This document shows, piece by piece, positions 49,076-56,226 of a stretch of 64,000 nucleotides of DNA. Both the position numbers and the translations under genes were made by a program. Location: NCBI RefSeq assembly GCF_000968175.1, contig NZ_FO704551.1, positions 1,302,001-1,366,000 of the forward strand. The letters run 5' to 3'. Within the stretch, counting starts at the first letter, position 1. Every line of letters starts with the position of its first letter. The notes beneath the pieces were generated by a model. The model saw nothing but the letters and a program-made list of their open reading frames with translations, searched no databases and was not told the DNA's origin. This stretch comes from Xenorhabdus poinarii G6 (GTDB lineage: Bacteria > Pseudomonadota > Gammaproteobacteria > Enterobacterales > Enterobacteriaceae).

Positions 49076-49861
49076 TTAAACCTCCTGCATATACGCCCTT
49101 ATGAATGATTCCGCGACTGGCGCAACGATGGCATTTCCGTAGGCGCGCAGTCGTCCCACTCGGTTGGTAATCCCATTAATTGCCTGGCCATAATTGGGTG
49201 GTATGATTCTAGTTTTTTTATCTGCGCCCTGGTTGGGCTGCCATTCATTCCAAACAGGTGTAACCACAGCTGACGATAGAGAGTGTCGTTTCGAATTCTG
49301 CCGTCGTTCCTGATGAATGAGTTCCGAATGTCCCCGGCATCTTTGTGACATCTCGTTGTTGGTGTGGCCCACCCAATACAATCGTTGCCTGATGTGCGGG
49401 GCACCGATGCCCGCAGCGCATAAATCAACCGCTGCTGAGGTGTAACCCGTTCCTTCCAGGTCAGTTTGTGCCAGGTCGAACCAATTGAGTCCGTCGTTAC
49501 TCGCAACCTGTTCACCAAATACAACGCGAGGTCTGCATTGCTCGATGAGGTAATGGAAATGTGGCCATAAGTGCCGCTCGTCAGTAAACCCGCCGCCGCT
49601 GCCTGCCGCGCTGAACGGCTGGCACGGACAGCTGCCTGTCCAGACAGGTTTATCGTCCGGCCATCCTGCATTTCTGAGGGCGTAACTCCAGACCCCAATT
49701 TCGGCGAAAAAGTGGCACTGGGTGTAATTTCGTAGGTCATCCGGTTTCACATCCTCTATTGAACGCTCGTCAACATCACCCGGCGCTATATGGCCGGCTG
49801 CAATTAAATTCCTCAACCATTGCGCTGCATAGGGGTCTATCTCGTTGTAATAGGCTGTCAT
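49076..49861 (-). CDS. Phage C5-cytosine DNA methyltransferase
   Basis: A 261-residue Dcm-type enzyme. The catalytic Pro-Cys loop is GSCPCQPFSAAG. Motif VI is probably VVFGEQVAS, with the usual ENV replaced by EQV as in related phage enzymes. Motif VIII is IRQRLYWVG, and motif X YGNAIVAPVAESFI. The N-terminal SAM motif is shortened (ITAYYNEIDP-like start), so it may start slightly before full motif I. GAGG precedes the ATG. A long alternative frame overlaps it. Confidence 0.88.
   Translation of the reverse strand: MTAYYNEIDPYAAQWLRNLIAAGHIAPGDVDERSIEDVKPDDLRNYTQCHFFAEIGVWSYALRNAGWPDDKPVWTGSCPCQPFSAAGSGGGFTDERHLWPHFHYLIEQCRPRVVFGEQVASNDGLNWFDLAQTDLEGTGYTSAAVDLCAAGIGAPHIRQRLYWVGHTNNEMSQRCRGHSELIHQERRQNSKRHSLSSAVVTPVWNEWQPNQGADKKTRIIPPNYGQAINGITNRVGRLRAYGNAIVAPVAESFIRAYMQEV
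49099..49740 (-). other. 213-codon open frame overlapping the cytosine methyltransferase
   Basis: The same DNA strand, shifted by one base, stays open for 213 codons, starting with ATG at 49740. Its product includes ASRSARQAAAAGLLTSGTYG and LMGLPTEWDDCAPTEMPS. I recall similar peptides in overlapping frames of other phage methyltransferases, so it may be translated or may merely be an artefact of GC-rich codon use. It has no clear ribosome site. Confidence 0.35.
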
Positions 49862-50286
49862 TTAAACCTCGTACACATATTTTTCGCCCGCTCACACATT
49901 TCAGCGTCAAACCAACCAAAATGACATTTGTTGAAACTGATCCCCAACCGCCGCGCTAACCATCTATACGCGTCCGCGCGTTCCCAGTCCCGCTGCATCC
50001 GCATTCGTTCAAATGATAATTTACTGTTCGCCCGTGCTATCCGTGTTGGCCTGTCAGCTAATGTACCTAACGGAATATTGGTGCCAGGGTGCATACCGAC
50101 ACGTGCCTCACATGAGGCGCAGAGGTAAAACCACGGCCAGCGACTGTTATTCAGGATTCGCCCGAACACCTCTTTGTGATGGGCTATTTTTACGTGATTG
50201 CAGCAATAGCGGCATTGAGTGGGGATGGGTGACGGGTCATTGACCCGCCGAATTGCTCTAGGGTTTGGATTCCATGGGGTGTACAT
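49858..50286 (-). CDS. Phage zinc-finger protein, DUF3268 type
   Basis: A 142-residue protein with Cys pairs CRYCCNHV and YLCASCEARVGMH, followed by PLGTLADRPTR, the pattern of DUF3268. Its molecular role is unknown. GGAGGACGCAGC precedes the ATG. It overlaps the end of the neighbouring methyltransferase gene by 97 bp in another frame, and its stop overlaps the next gene by 4 bp. Confidence 0.82.
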   Translation of the reverse strand: MYTPWNPNPRAIRRVNDPSPIPTQCRYCCNHVKIAHHKEVFGRILNNSRWPWFYLCASCEARVGMHPGTNIPLGTLADRPTRIARANSKLSFERMRMQRDWERADAYRWLARRLGISFNKCHFGWFDAEMCERAKNMCTRFK

Positions 50287-50762
50287 GCTGCGTCCTCCTT
50301 CATAAATGCCACCCAGTGCGTATTTGCACGTTTTCCTGATGGGTGGCCAAACAATGGTGATTCAGATGTCAGCGCTAATATCTCGCTAGTTTTGATTTGA
50401 GTTTCATTCCATTTAAAAATCAGTATCCCTGCTGGCCGTAGTACTCTGAACGCCTCTTTAAATCCCTGTGCTAAATCCTCTCTCCATGTCGTTTTATCCA
50501 ATACGCCGTATTTTTTACGCTGCCAGCCATTTTCTCCGGCTCGTTCCAGGTGAGGCGGGTCGAATACAACCAGTTGAAATTGATTACTGGCAAATGGCAG
50601 GGCGCGAAAATCGCAGATAATATCCGGCGCAATATTCAATTCCCGTCCATCACATAAAATGTGACGTTCGCGCCGGATATCGCAGAAAATGACATTGGGA
50701 TTGTTGCGGTCGAACCAGAACATCCGAGAGCCACAACACATGTCCAATATAGTAGGTTGCAC
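50190..50762 (-). CDS. Phage SAM-dependent methyltransferase
   Basis: A 190-residue class I methyltransferase. ILDMCCGSRMFWFD holds the SAM-binding motif I, and VVFDPPH is a DPPY-like motif IV. A later strand is RPAGILIFKWNE. Target (DNA or other) is unclear. It starts with GTG at 50762 after a strong GGGAGGA. The last ~30 residues overlap the DUF3268 gene. Confidence 0.8.
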   Translation of the reverse strand: MQPTILDMCCGSRMFWFDRNNPNVIFCDIRRERHILCDGRELNIAPDIICDFRALPFASNQFQLVVFDPPHLERAGENGWQRKKYGVLDKTTWREDLAQGFKEAFRVLRPAGILIFKWNETQIKTSEILALTSESPLFGHPSGKRANTHWVAFMKEDAACTPHGIQTLEQFGGSMTRHPSPLNAAIAAIT

Positions 50763-50826
50763 AATAATCCTCCCGCCACTGAGGTAGCGTTAGTTAATGA
50801 GGTGGTATTTGGATTACTGAATGGGG

Positions 50827-51327
50827 CTAGAATGGAATCGTATCATCGTCAAAATTCATTGGCGGCGCGTTGTTCTGTGTCGCTGGCGCCGGACGAGAAC
50901 CGCTGAATTGCTGAGATGCCTGTGGCTGCTGTGGTTGTCCCCAACCACCTTGTGCGGGTGTATCCTGCGCTGAACTACGGCTGCCCAACATCTGCATTGT
51001 GCCACCGATAGGGTTAACCACAACTTCGGTGGTATAGCGGTCTTGGCCGCTCTGATCCTGCCACTTGCGAGTCTGCAAAGCGCCTTCAATATAAACCTGA
51101 GAGCCTTTTTTCAGATATTCCCCGGCAATTTCTGCCAGTTTGCCGAATATCACAACCCGATGCCATTCGGTTTTTTCTCTCATCTCGCCGGATTGTTTAT
51201 CGCGCCAGCTCTCAGACGTTGCCAGGGTGATATTGGTAACTGCACCGCCATTCGGTAGATAGCGAACTTCCGGGTCTTGCCCCAAATGACCCACTAAAAT
51301 AACTTTACAAACTCCACGACTAGCCAT
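50827..51327 (-). CDS. ssb: Phage single-stranded DNA-binding protein
   Basis: A 166-residue SSB. The OB fold spans about residues 1-110 ([38 protein letters not shown]). A Gln/Gly/Pro-rich tail follows, ending in the acidic tip DDDTIPF that recruits partner proteins. It overlaps the recT stop by 8 bp, forming ssb-recT-recE recombination genes. Confidence 0.95.
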   Translation of the reverse strand: MASRGVCKVILVGHLGQDPEVRYLPNGGAVTNITLATSESWRDKQSGEMREKTEWHRVVIFGKLAEIAGEYLKKGSQVYIEGALQTRKWQDQSGQDRYTTEVVVNPIGGTMQMLGSRSSAQDTPAQGGWGQPQQPQASQQFSGSRPAPATQNNAPPMNFDDDTIPF

Positions 51328-52126
51328 CGTTTCCTACCTCCTCGAATTCACCCTCAAATATTGCGGCATTATCCTGATCGATATTAGCGTCTGCCTTTTC
51401 ATCCAGAATGACGGCTTTTTGCATTTCGATAGAAACAGGCAGATATTTAAATAATCGACGAATAACAGTCTTTTTCGCCATTTCTTCCCAGTGAGTTACC
51501 CACGGGCCGTTGTTACCAGCGCTGCTTTTTTCTCTGACTTTTTCAACTTGTTTTCTTGTCATGACCTCAAATTGAACACCTCCATCTTGCAGTCGAGCCA
51601 CGGCATAGACATGGGTTATTGGTGCGTCCTCATTCTCTCCGGGAATGTGGGTCAGATTCTCATTCAATCCGTATTCATAATGGAATTGATCACCATCGCG
51701 AACAGTGCGAGCTGAAATACTAACTATTTGACCTGAGCGACGAGCCAGGTCAATCATTCCTCGGTAACCAATAATCAATTGAACGTTGGACTGGCCCGTT
51801 TTGGATTTCCCATTACCAAACGGTAATAAATAGGCATGACCTAACGCACTACCCGGCTCTAACCCAAGCTGCGAGCACTGAACGACAGCACCAACAAAAC
51901 TTTGCATGTCGCAGTTGGCGAGCGCCGGGGTTTTCCTGATCTCCGTGGTGACAATCCTTATCATCCTATCTGGTGCCATATGACGAGGAAGTGCGGCAGC
52001 CAGTTGCGCTTTCATACTGGGTTTATTAATGAATTGAATCAGTGCCTGATCCTTGGTGGCGGCAACCTTAGTTTGTGGTTGCGCTTTCTGCAAATCAGCT
52101 TGTGCTAATGGTGGGGTGTTAGTCAT
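51320..52126 (-). CDS. recT: RecT single-strand annealing protein
   Basis: A 268-residue RecT annealase. Core motifs are [29 protein letters not shown] and [15 protein letters not shown]. It anneals complementary strands after resection by its partner nuclease next to it. GGAG precedes the ATG, and it overlaps recE by 8 bp. Confidence 0.95.
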   Translation of the reverse strand: MTNTPPLAQADLQKAQPQTKVAATKDQALIQFINKPSMKAQLAAALPRHMAPDRMIRIVTTEIRKTPALANCDMQSFVGAVVQCSQLGLEPGSALGHAYLLPFGNGKSKTGQSNVQLIIGYRGMIDLARRSGQIVSISARTVRDGDQFHYEYGLNENLTHIPGENEDAPITHVYAVARLQDGGVQFEVMTRKQVEKVREKSSAGNNGPWVTHWEEMAKKTVIRRLFKYLPVSIEMQKAVILDEKADANIDQDNAAIFEGEFEEVGNDG

Positions 52127-52937
52127 TTCTTAACTCCTTAGCCCAGCGGGGCAGTGACAACGTTCTAATGCCGGGCCATTCGTTGGTTCTCAGGCACTCA
52201 GCGTAGGTTTCTAGATTTCGTTGGTAGGATGCGCGGCCTGCGCCTTTGATTTGGTCGTCCATAATGAAAATTCTGACTGGATAACGACCACAATTAACCG
52301 AGGTGCTGACAACCAGAAAAACAAACGTAGGAGGTTCTCCGGTCAGATCCTGATAGCCATCAGAATAAAATGCATCTTGTACATGGTAGCGATATTTGTA
52401 AAAATCCTTTTCGAACTTCTCCATGTCGGCAGCGCTTTTCACGTCAACTATCCAGTGGTGAGTTTCAATGAGTTTATCCGGCCGACTGCGGCATAAAACC
52501 CCGGTTGTGTAATCGTTCCAGTAAATGCTACTTTCTGCGTGCCCTGCTGACTCTAAACACCATTTGGCAATTGGGTGCGCCATTGCGCTATCTCTCATGA
52601 TTAATAATTTCCTGTTATTTTCATGAGTTATTGGCGTGATATTTTCCCGTTCACACATTTCAAGAAACTCTCTTTCTTGCTCTCTTCCTGCGCTGGTTCT
52701 GCGATTTACATCCGGCCCTATTTTGAATCGTTTTTGAAACTCATCCGGCTCAAGCAGCAGGCAATGCAGAGCTGTACCGATATCCAAGGCCCCTGTTTTT
52801 TCTTCATCAACAGGGGCGTTCCTTTGCCATATCAATTCGGCCGGAGCTTGGTCTATAATGTCCAGTTGAGACTTGCTTATCCCCGCACCCTTGTGATAGT
52901 CCTCATTGGAAATGTCGTAGTAGATACCGGGTGTCAT
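52119..52937 (-). CDS. recE: RecE-type 5'-3' exonuclease
   Basis: A 272-residue protein corresponding to the C-terminal nuclease domain of E. coli RecE. The start GIYYDISNEDYHKGAGISKSQLD and GTALHCLLLEPDEF are typical. The PD-(D/E)XK residues appear as RPDKL and VDVKSA near residues 152-168, and the Gln-Tyr motif as YHVQDAFYSDGY. It makes 3' single strands for RecT. The long N-terminal region of E. coli RecE is absent, as in other phage versions. Confidence 0.9.
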   Translation of the reverse strand: MTPGIYYDISNEDYHKGAGISKSQLDIIDQAPAELIWQRNAPVDEEKTGALDIGTALHCLLLEPDEFQKRFKIGPDVNRRTSAGREQEREFLEMCERENITPITHENNRKLLIMRDSAMAHPIAKWCLESAGHAESSIYWNDYTTGVLCRSRPDKLIETHHWIVDVKSAADMEKFEKDFYKYRYHVQDAFYSDGYQDLTGEPPTFVFLVVSTSVNCGRYPVRIFIMDDQIKGAGRASYQRNLETYAECLRTNEWPGIRTLSLPRWAKELRND

Positions 52938-53212
52938 GTTGTTCTCCCCATTGATTTATCTTTCAAATCCATCATCACAATGGCATCCAGTGCCGCGACG
53001 AAGACGTCCCATGCAGCCGGATTGCTCTTAAAGATGGGACCCAGAATTTTGTTAGCCTCTTCCGAAAGGGGGTTATCGATAAACCCTAAGACAGTTTCTT
53101 CCGCCTCTTCTCTAAGATCTGCCTCTACAGCATCCTGATATGCCGCTTCTTCCCTGCGGCGTTCTTCGGCTTCGTCCTGCATCCAGCCGGGATCGCAATC
53201 GAACTGTCTCAT
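52934..53212 (-). CDS. Acidic phage protein, unknown
   Basis: Ninety-two residues. The first half is very acidic and Ala/Glu-rich (EAEERRREEAAYQDAVEADLREEAEE), likely a long helix; the second half is mixed. No family recognised. GGAGG precedes the ATG, and 4 bp overlaps occur with both neighbours, so it belongs to the leftward early operon. Confidence 0.7.
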   Translation of the reverse strand: MRQFDCDPGWMQDEAEERRREEAAYQDAVEADLREEAEETVLGFIDNPLSEEANKILGPIFKSNPAAWDVFVAALDAIVMMDLKDKSMGRTT

Positions 53213-53415
53213 GCGGTAACCTCCTCATCCTGATAATGGTCATTGAGCACTGAAATAATATCCTCACGCTCCAAATAGATGCTATTGAGCATAATTTCCC
53301 TGCCGCTACCTACCAATTGCCATTTGGTATCATCATCAATGATTAATATGGTTCCGCCTCGTCCGTTAGACTCAACCCTGAATCGGTTATCATCGAGAAC
53401 AATTTTTAATGCCAT
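53209..53415 (-). CDS. Small phage protein, unknown
   Basis: Sixty-eight residues, probably a compact beta-rich fold (MALKIVLDDNRFRVESNG, TILIIDDDTKWQLVG). No family recognised. A perfect GGGAGGTAACT site precedes the ATG and lies inside the end of the 39-codon frame upstream. Confidence 0.7.
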   Translation of the reverse strand: MALKIVLDDNRFRVESNGRGGTILIIDDDTKWQLVGSGREIMLNSIYLEREDIISVLNDHYQDEEVTA

Positions 53416-53417
53416 AG

Positions 53418-53537
53418 TTACCTCCCATACACTAATTTCAAATAACAGTTGGCGATATCCCAGTCAGGCAGCATGAGATGCAGAGACAAAGCAGCCTCAT
53501 GCCGCGCAAAGAGTGCTAAGGCTCTGCGAGCATTCAT
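53418..53537 (-). CDS. Very small phage frame, 39 codons
   Basis: ATG at 53535-53537 opens a frame (MNARRALALFARHEAALSLH...) that ends in TAA at 53418. The stop is 2 bp before the next ATG. AGGGAA lies 11 bases before the start. It exactly fills the gap between two called genes and carries the ribosome site of the next, which supports translation. The product is unknown. Confidence 0.45.
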   Translation of the reverse strand: MNARRALALFARHEAALSLHLMLPDWDIANCYLKLVYGR

Positions 53538-53564
53538 GATTTGATTTTTCCCTGGTGTTGGTTG

Positions 53565-53960
53565 TTATTTTGCGGTTAGAGCGATGAGTGCGCGGGCGTG
53601 TATTTCAGCAGATTCACGGTCGAGGTGGATTAGTCCGTTTTCTAAAAAACTAGTGTCGATTGAATTACCAACCCAATTCCAGGTATACGAGGTAGTTACC
53701 ATACAAATATTTGGAATATAATATCGCTGCCCCGCTGCCAGCGGTTCTCTCACTGGTTCCGGGATATCGTATTTCCCAATTTTGATGGTTCGGGGTTTTA
53801 GGCGATATTCATGACTAGACCAGAACGAAAAACACGCTCCACAACCGCGCCATTCCTCGCCAGTATTTTCCCGCCATTGGAAATGCTCCCCCCAATTTTC
53901 ATTTTCCTGCGCAATTTCCGCTGCTTTCATCATTAAATCAGCGTGTATATGTTTAGCCAT
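53565..53960 (-). CDS. Phage protein of unknown function
   Basis: One hundred and thirty-one residues beginning MAKHIHADLMMKAAEIAQE, with EWRGCGACFSFWSSHEYRL in the middle, a pattern found in many lambdoid phage early regions. The start at 53960 follows GGAGG by six bases; the ATG at 53966 touches the ribosome site. It overlaps the next gene by 8 bp. Confidence 0.72.
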   Translation of the reverse strand: MAKHIHADLMMKAAEIAQENENWGEHFQWRENTGEEWRGCGACFSFWSSHEYRLKPRTIKIGKYDIPEPVREPLAAGQRYYIPNICMVTTSYTWNWVGNSIDTSFLENGLIHLDRESAEIHARALIALTAK

Positions 53961-54171
53961 TATCATCCTCCAATGCCATTGCCCCTTCCTCTGGATATTC
54001 GGTCTGATACACGCCTAACCCTGTATAGGTTTTCCCATTTTCCTCTATTTCCATATTATCCATAATGGTAATTTCAGTTGACAGTTCCTCTGGTTCTGGT
54101 TGCGTGAATTCAATACCAATGAAATCACAGATATATAATATTTGTTGTGTTGTCAGTGTTATTTGTAACAT
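53953..54171 (-). CDS. Small acidic phage protein, unknown
   Basis: Seventy-two residues, starting MLQITLTTQQILYICDFIG and ending in an acidic tail. The start at 54171 follows AGGAAAAC. The longer frame from 54210 would begin inside a terminator hairpin, so I reject it. No family recognised. Confidence 0.65.
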   Translation of the reverse strand: MLQITLTTQQILYICDFIGIEFTQPEPEELSTEITIMDNMEIEENGKTYTGLGVYQTEYPEEGAMALEDDNG

Positions 54172-54193
54172 TTTTGTTTTCCTATATTCAGGT

Positions 54194-54218
54194 AATAAAA
54201 AACCCCGCATTGGCGAGG
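54194..54218 (-). terminator. Terminator inside the leftward early operon
   Basis: On the minus strand CCTCGC pairs with GCGGGG (one G-U) around CAAT, followed by TTTTTTATT. It lies between early genes that all read leftward, so the distal genes (recE-recT-ssb and beyond) probably need antitermination. Confidence 0.75.
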
Positions 54219-54250
54219 CTGGTGTTTGTTTGAGTTTATTATTTAAAACT

Positions 54251-54445
54251 TTATTCCATGCATAATAATGTTAGTGTAGGAACCAAAAATACTAATGCTA
54301 TTAGCACGCATATAACTTTAACTATTTTGTTCTTAGATGTGCATCCTATATACATAGATAACACTCCGGCAGGGAAAGTTAACCACCAACACATCAAAAA
54401 CATAATCTTGAACCATTCAACGCTATATATTTCATCTACTAACAC
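54251..54445 (-). CDS. Small phage membrane protein
   Basis: Sixty-four residues with two hydrophobic helices (FKIMFLMCWWLTFPAGVLSM and VKVICVLIALVFLVPTLTLL). The start is GTG at 54445, supported by GAGGGA six bases upstream. Small membrane proteins in lambdoid early regions include superinfection exclusion proteins; no direct homology was recognised. Confidence 0.6.
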   Translation of the reverse strand: MLVDEIYSVEWFKIMFLMCWWLTFPAGVLSMYIGCTSKNKIVKVICVLIALVFLVPTLTLLCME

Positions 54446-54532
54446 ACATATTCCCTCATGAATCCCATTGCCGAATCCATGAATATATCAGAGTAACTCA
54501 CCACAGCCCACTCGGAAATGAGCTGGAGTTAG

Positions 54533-54769
54533 TCAAACACCACCAACTACTAAATCGAACTCTCTTTTTGTTATTGGTGGTTGGATACAATTAGCAAACA
54601 AAATTTCATTTTCCAGTGATTTTATAAATCTCCACGATTTAAATAATCGACCTGTATAGATGTTTTCCATGTAATCAGGGAAGTGGCCTATTTCATCCCG
54701 TAAAAATTCCAGCGCTTCCATCCGTTCAGCTATCTCAGATTTCATGCGGTTGATTTCGTATTCGGTCAT
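54533..54769 (-). CDS. Small phage protein, unknown
   Basis: Seventy-eight residues (MTEYEINRMKSEIAERMEALEFL), helical at the N-terminus. GAGGG lies before the ATG at 54769; GTG 54772 is too close to the ribosome site. No family recognised. Confidence 0.55.
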   Translation of the reverse strand: MTEYEINRMKSEIAERMEALEFLRDEIGHFPDYMENIYTGRLFKSWRFIKSLENEILFANCIQPPITKREFDLVVGGV

Positions 54770-54842
54770 CACACCCTCACTGTAATTATTAATTTAATGT
54801 GCCTGAATATTTAACCACCTCAGGCGGCAGTGGTTCCACTGT

Positions 54843-54895
54843 ACCCCTACAGTGAGAAATCAGTTAAAATTATCTCACCCCTACAGAAGTGAGAA
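54843..54895. promoter_or_regulatory. Direct repeats in front of the plus-strand gene
   Basis: ACCCCTACAG(AA)GTGAGAA occurs at 54843-54857 (without AA) and 54877-54895, with an opposed GTGAGA/TCTCAC pair between. They lie just before the only plus-strand gene in this part of the prophage and may be operators or promoter repeats for it. Confidence 0.4.
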
Positions 54896-54903
54896 TAATT
54901 GAA

Positions 54904-55371
54904 ATGCCTATTAGTACTACATGGAATATCGTGAAAGATATATCTGGTATTGGTAAGAAAATTTTTGATAAAAAAGTTGACGATGAAGTCAGAAAACAAG
55001 TTCAGGAAATGATTGATAAGTCATCTGAGCTATATGAAAGAATCGTCACGCTTGAGGAGGACAGACAAGCGAGTAGACAGCTTATCATTGAGCTTCAAGA
55101 AAAAATCAAGCGCTCCAAATATTTTCATCGTGAGTTTAAAAAATATAAACCACATCAATTTGAAACGGGCGCGTTTGTTTACTCTTATGATGCATCCATT
55201 CATCAGGATAAGCCCCCTCATTATGTATGTACAAAGTGCGCAAGCGACAGTGTAATATCGATACTTCAGCCTAAAGATACTTCTTGTTATGAATTGACTT
55301 GTCATGGATGCAACTCAAACTATGTGGTTAAACCTAAAATAGCGGGCTTCTTTGCCATGCCCCGAAATTAA
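54904..55371 (+). CDS. Phage zinc-ribbon protein on the opposite strand
   Basis: One hundred and fifty-five residues. The first half is a predicted coiled coil (DDEVRKQVQEMIDKSSELYERIVTLEEDRQ, shortened here), the C-terminal third a zinc ribbon with CTKC and CHGC. It is transcribed against the early operon, so it probably has its own promoter and may be expressed in the lysogen. I start at ATG 54904; a GTG frame begins at 54889. Its stop overlaps the next convergent gene by 3 bp. No family name recognised. Confidence 0.65.
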   Translation: MPISTTWNIVKDISGIGKKIFDKKVDDEVRKQVQEMIDKSSELYERIVTLEEDRQASRQLIIELQEKIKRSKYFHREFKKYKPHQFETGAFVYSYDASIHQDKPPHYVCTKCASDSVISILQPKDTSCYELTCHGCNSNYVVKPKIAGFFAMPRN

Positions 55372-55745
55372 ACCCTGGCAGTCACCTCTCCCGATTCCAG
55401 ACGACGGCGGGAGGGGGTGGTGGTTGAATAGAGTGCGACGTCACTCATGCAGCAATTATCAAAACTGGGCGTTGGATCTTGTGTTTCATCACCTTTAACT
55501 TGAGTAATTAAACTAGCGATGACGTTCGCACTGTCATTTTGTGATTTGCGCTTGAGAGTGAGCACCTTGCGAGGTGAAGTTTCAACGCCGAACGCCTGAT
55601 CAATGATATTTTCCAGTGCTTTTATTTCAGATTGGCGGATATGTTCTTCTAAACGGTGATGAGTAATCAGATCGCCACGTTCCATATAACGGCGCATCCG
55701 TGAGTTCAAACGACCTGTTTTAGACAAAACAATGACATTTTCCAT
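55368..55745 (-). CDS. First gene of the leftward early transcript, unknown
   Basis: One hundred and twenty-five residues, basic at the start (KTGRLNSRMRRYMERGD) and acidic later. It occupies the position of lambda N, and the Arg-rich N-terminal segment could bind RNA, but I see no real similarity to N. It lies downstream of PL and the left 34-nt leader element. The ATG follows GGGGTAACTAAA. Confidence 0.65.
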   Translation of the reverse strand: MENVIVLSKTGRLNSRMRRYMERGDLITHHRLEEHIRQSEIKALENIIDQAFGVETSPRKVLTLKRKSQNDSANVIASLITQVKGDETQDPTPSFDNCCMSDVALYSTTTPSRRRLESGEVTARV

Positions 55746-55895
55746 TTTAGTTACCCCATTAGTAAGTTTTGGGGCGCAGTTAATGAACTGTGAGGCTGTT
55801 TAAAATTTGCGTAACTCATTTAGAGGTGCGCAAAATTCTCAGCGACTCTGTCTATCCTTAGACTCTGCTAACCACGCCCCAAAAATCACTTTGGG

Positions 55896-55929
55896 TAGGG
55901 ACTCTCCACACGGGCGGAGCATTCATTGT
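55896..55929 (-). ncRNA. Left copy of a put-like leader RNA element
   Basis: Read on the minus strand, the 34 nt contain the stem CTCC/GGAG around GCCCGTGT, framed by ACAATGAATG and AGTCCCTA. A second stem CCCAAA/TTTGGG follows directly. The same 34 nt occur in the rightward leader with only two differences, which form one compensated base pair. It lies about 100 nt into the PL transcript. A processive antitermination signal (HK022 put type, or a nut type) is the best reading. Confidence 0.6.
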
Positions 55930-56033
55930 AGGTACTACGGTTTTTAATTCTTTTGTGCTTCTTATCGAATCATCTACCTCTTCATATGCCGGTAGCGGCT
56001 ACTTCGTGGGCGTCCTGCCTGTTCGATGTATAA

Positions 56034-56073
56034 AATATACAAGCAATACTTTATAAAAACAAGTAATACTTGT
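56034..56073 (-). promoter_or_regulatory. Phage PL promoter with operators OL1 and OL2
   Basis: On the minus strand TTGTTT (56057-56062) and TATATT (56034-56039) are separated by 17 bases. The palindrome ACAAGTAATACTTGT at 56059-56073 covers the -35, and ACAAGCAATACTTTA at 56039-56053 covers the spacer and -10. Related operators lie around PR. The centre-to-centre distance is 20 bp, as at PR. Confidence 0.75.
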
Positions 56074-56201
56074 TTGAATGGGCAATAAAAATACCAAAAT
56101 TCTTTATATTATCTTGTTTTAAAAGAGAATTAATTTTTATTGATTGCTTGAAATGTGAGCAACGTGGCGTTTTAGATGGGAAATTGGTAGGTGTTATAGA
56201 A

Positions 56202-56219
56202 AGCCACCATCTGGTGGCT
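56202..56219 (-). terminator. Hairpin after the cI operon
   Basis: AGCCACC pairs with GGTGGCT around a four-base loop, just past the stop of the nuclease-like gene. On the minus strand TTTCTATAAC follows. It should end the lysogenic transcript before PL. Confidence 0.6.
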
Positions 56220-56226
56220 GGTACTA

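Noticed and set aside
55746..56033. A lambda-type nut site (boxA/boxB) in the PL leader
   Set aside because: A short GCCG/CGGC stem exists near 55988, but no boxA-like sequence precedes it and no equivalent is found in the PR leader.
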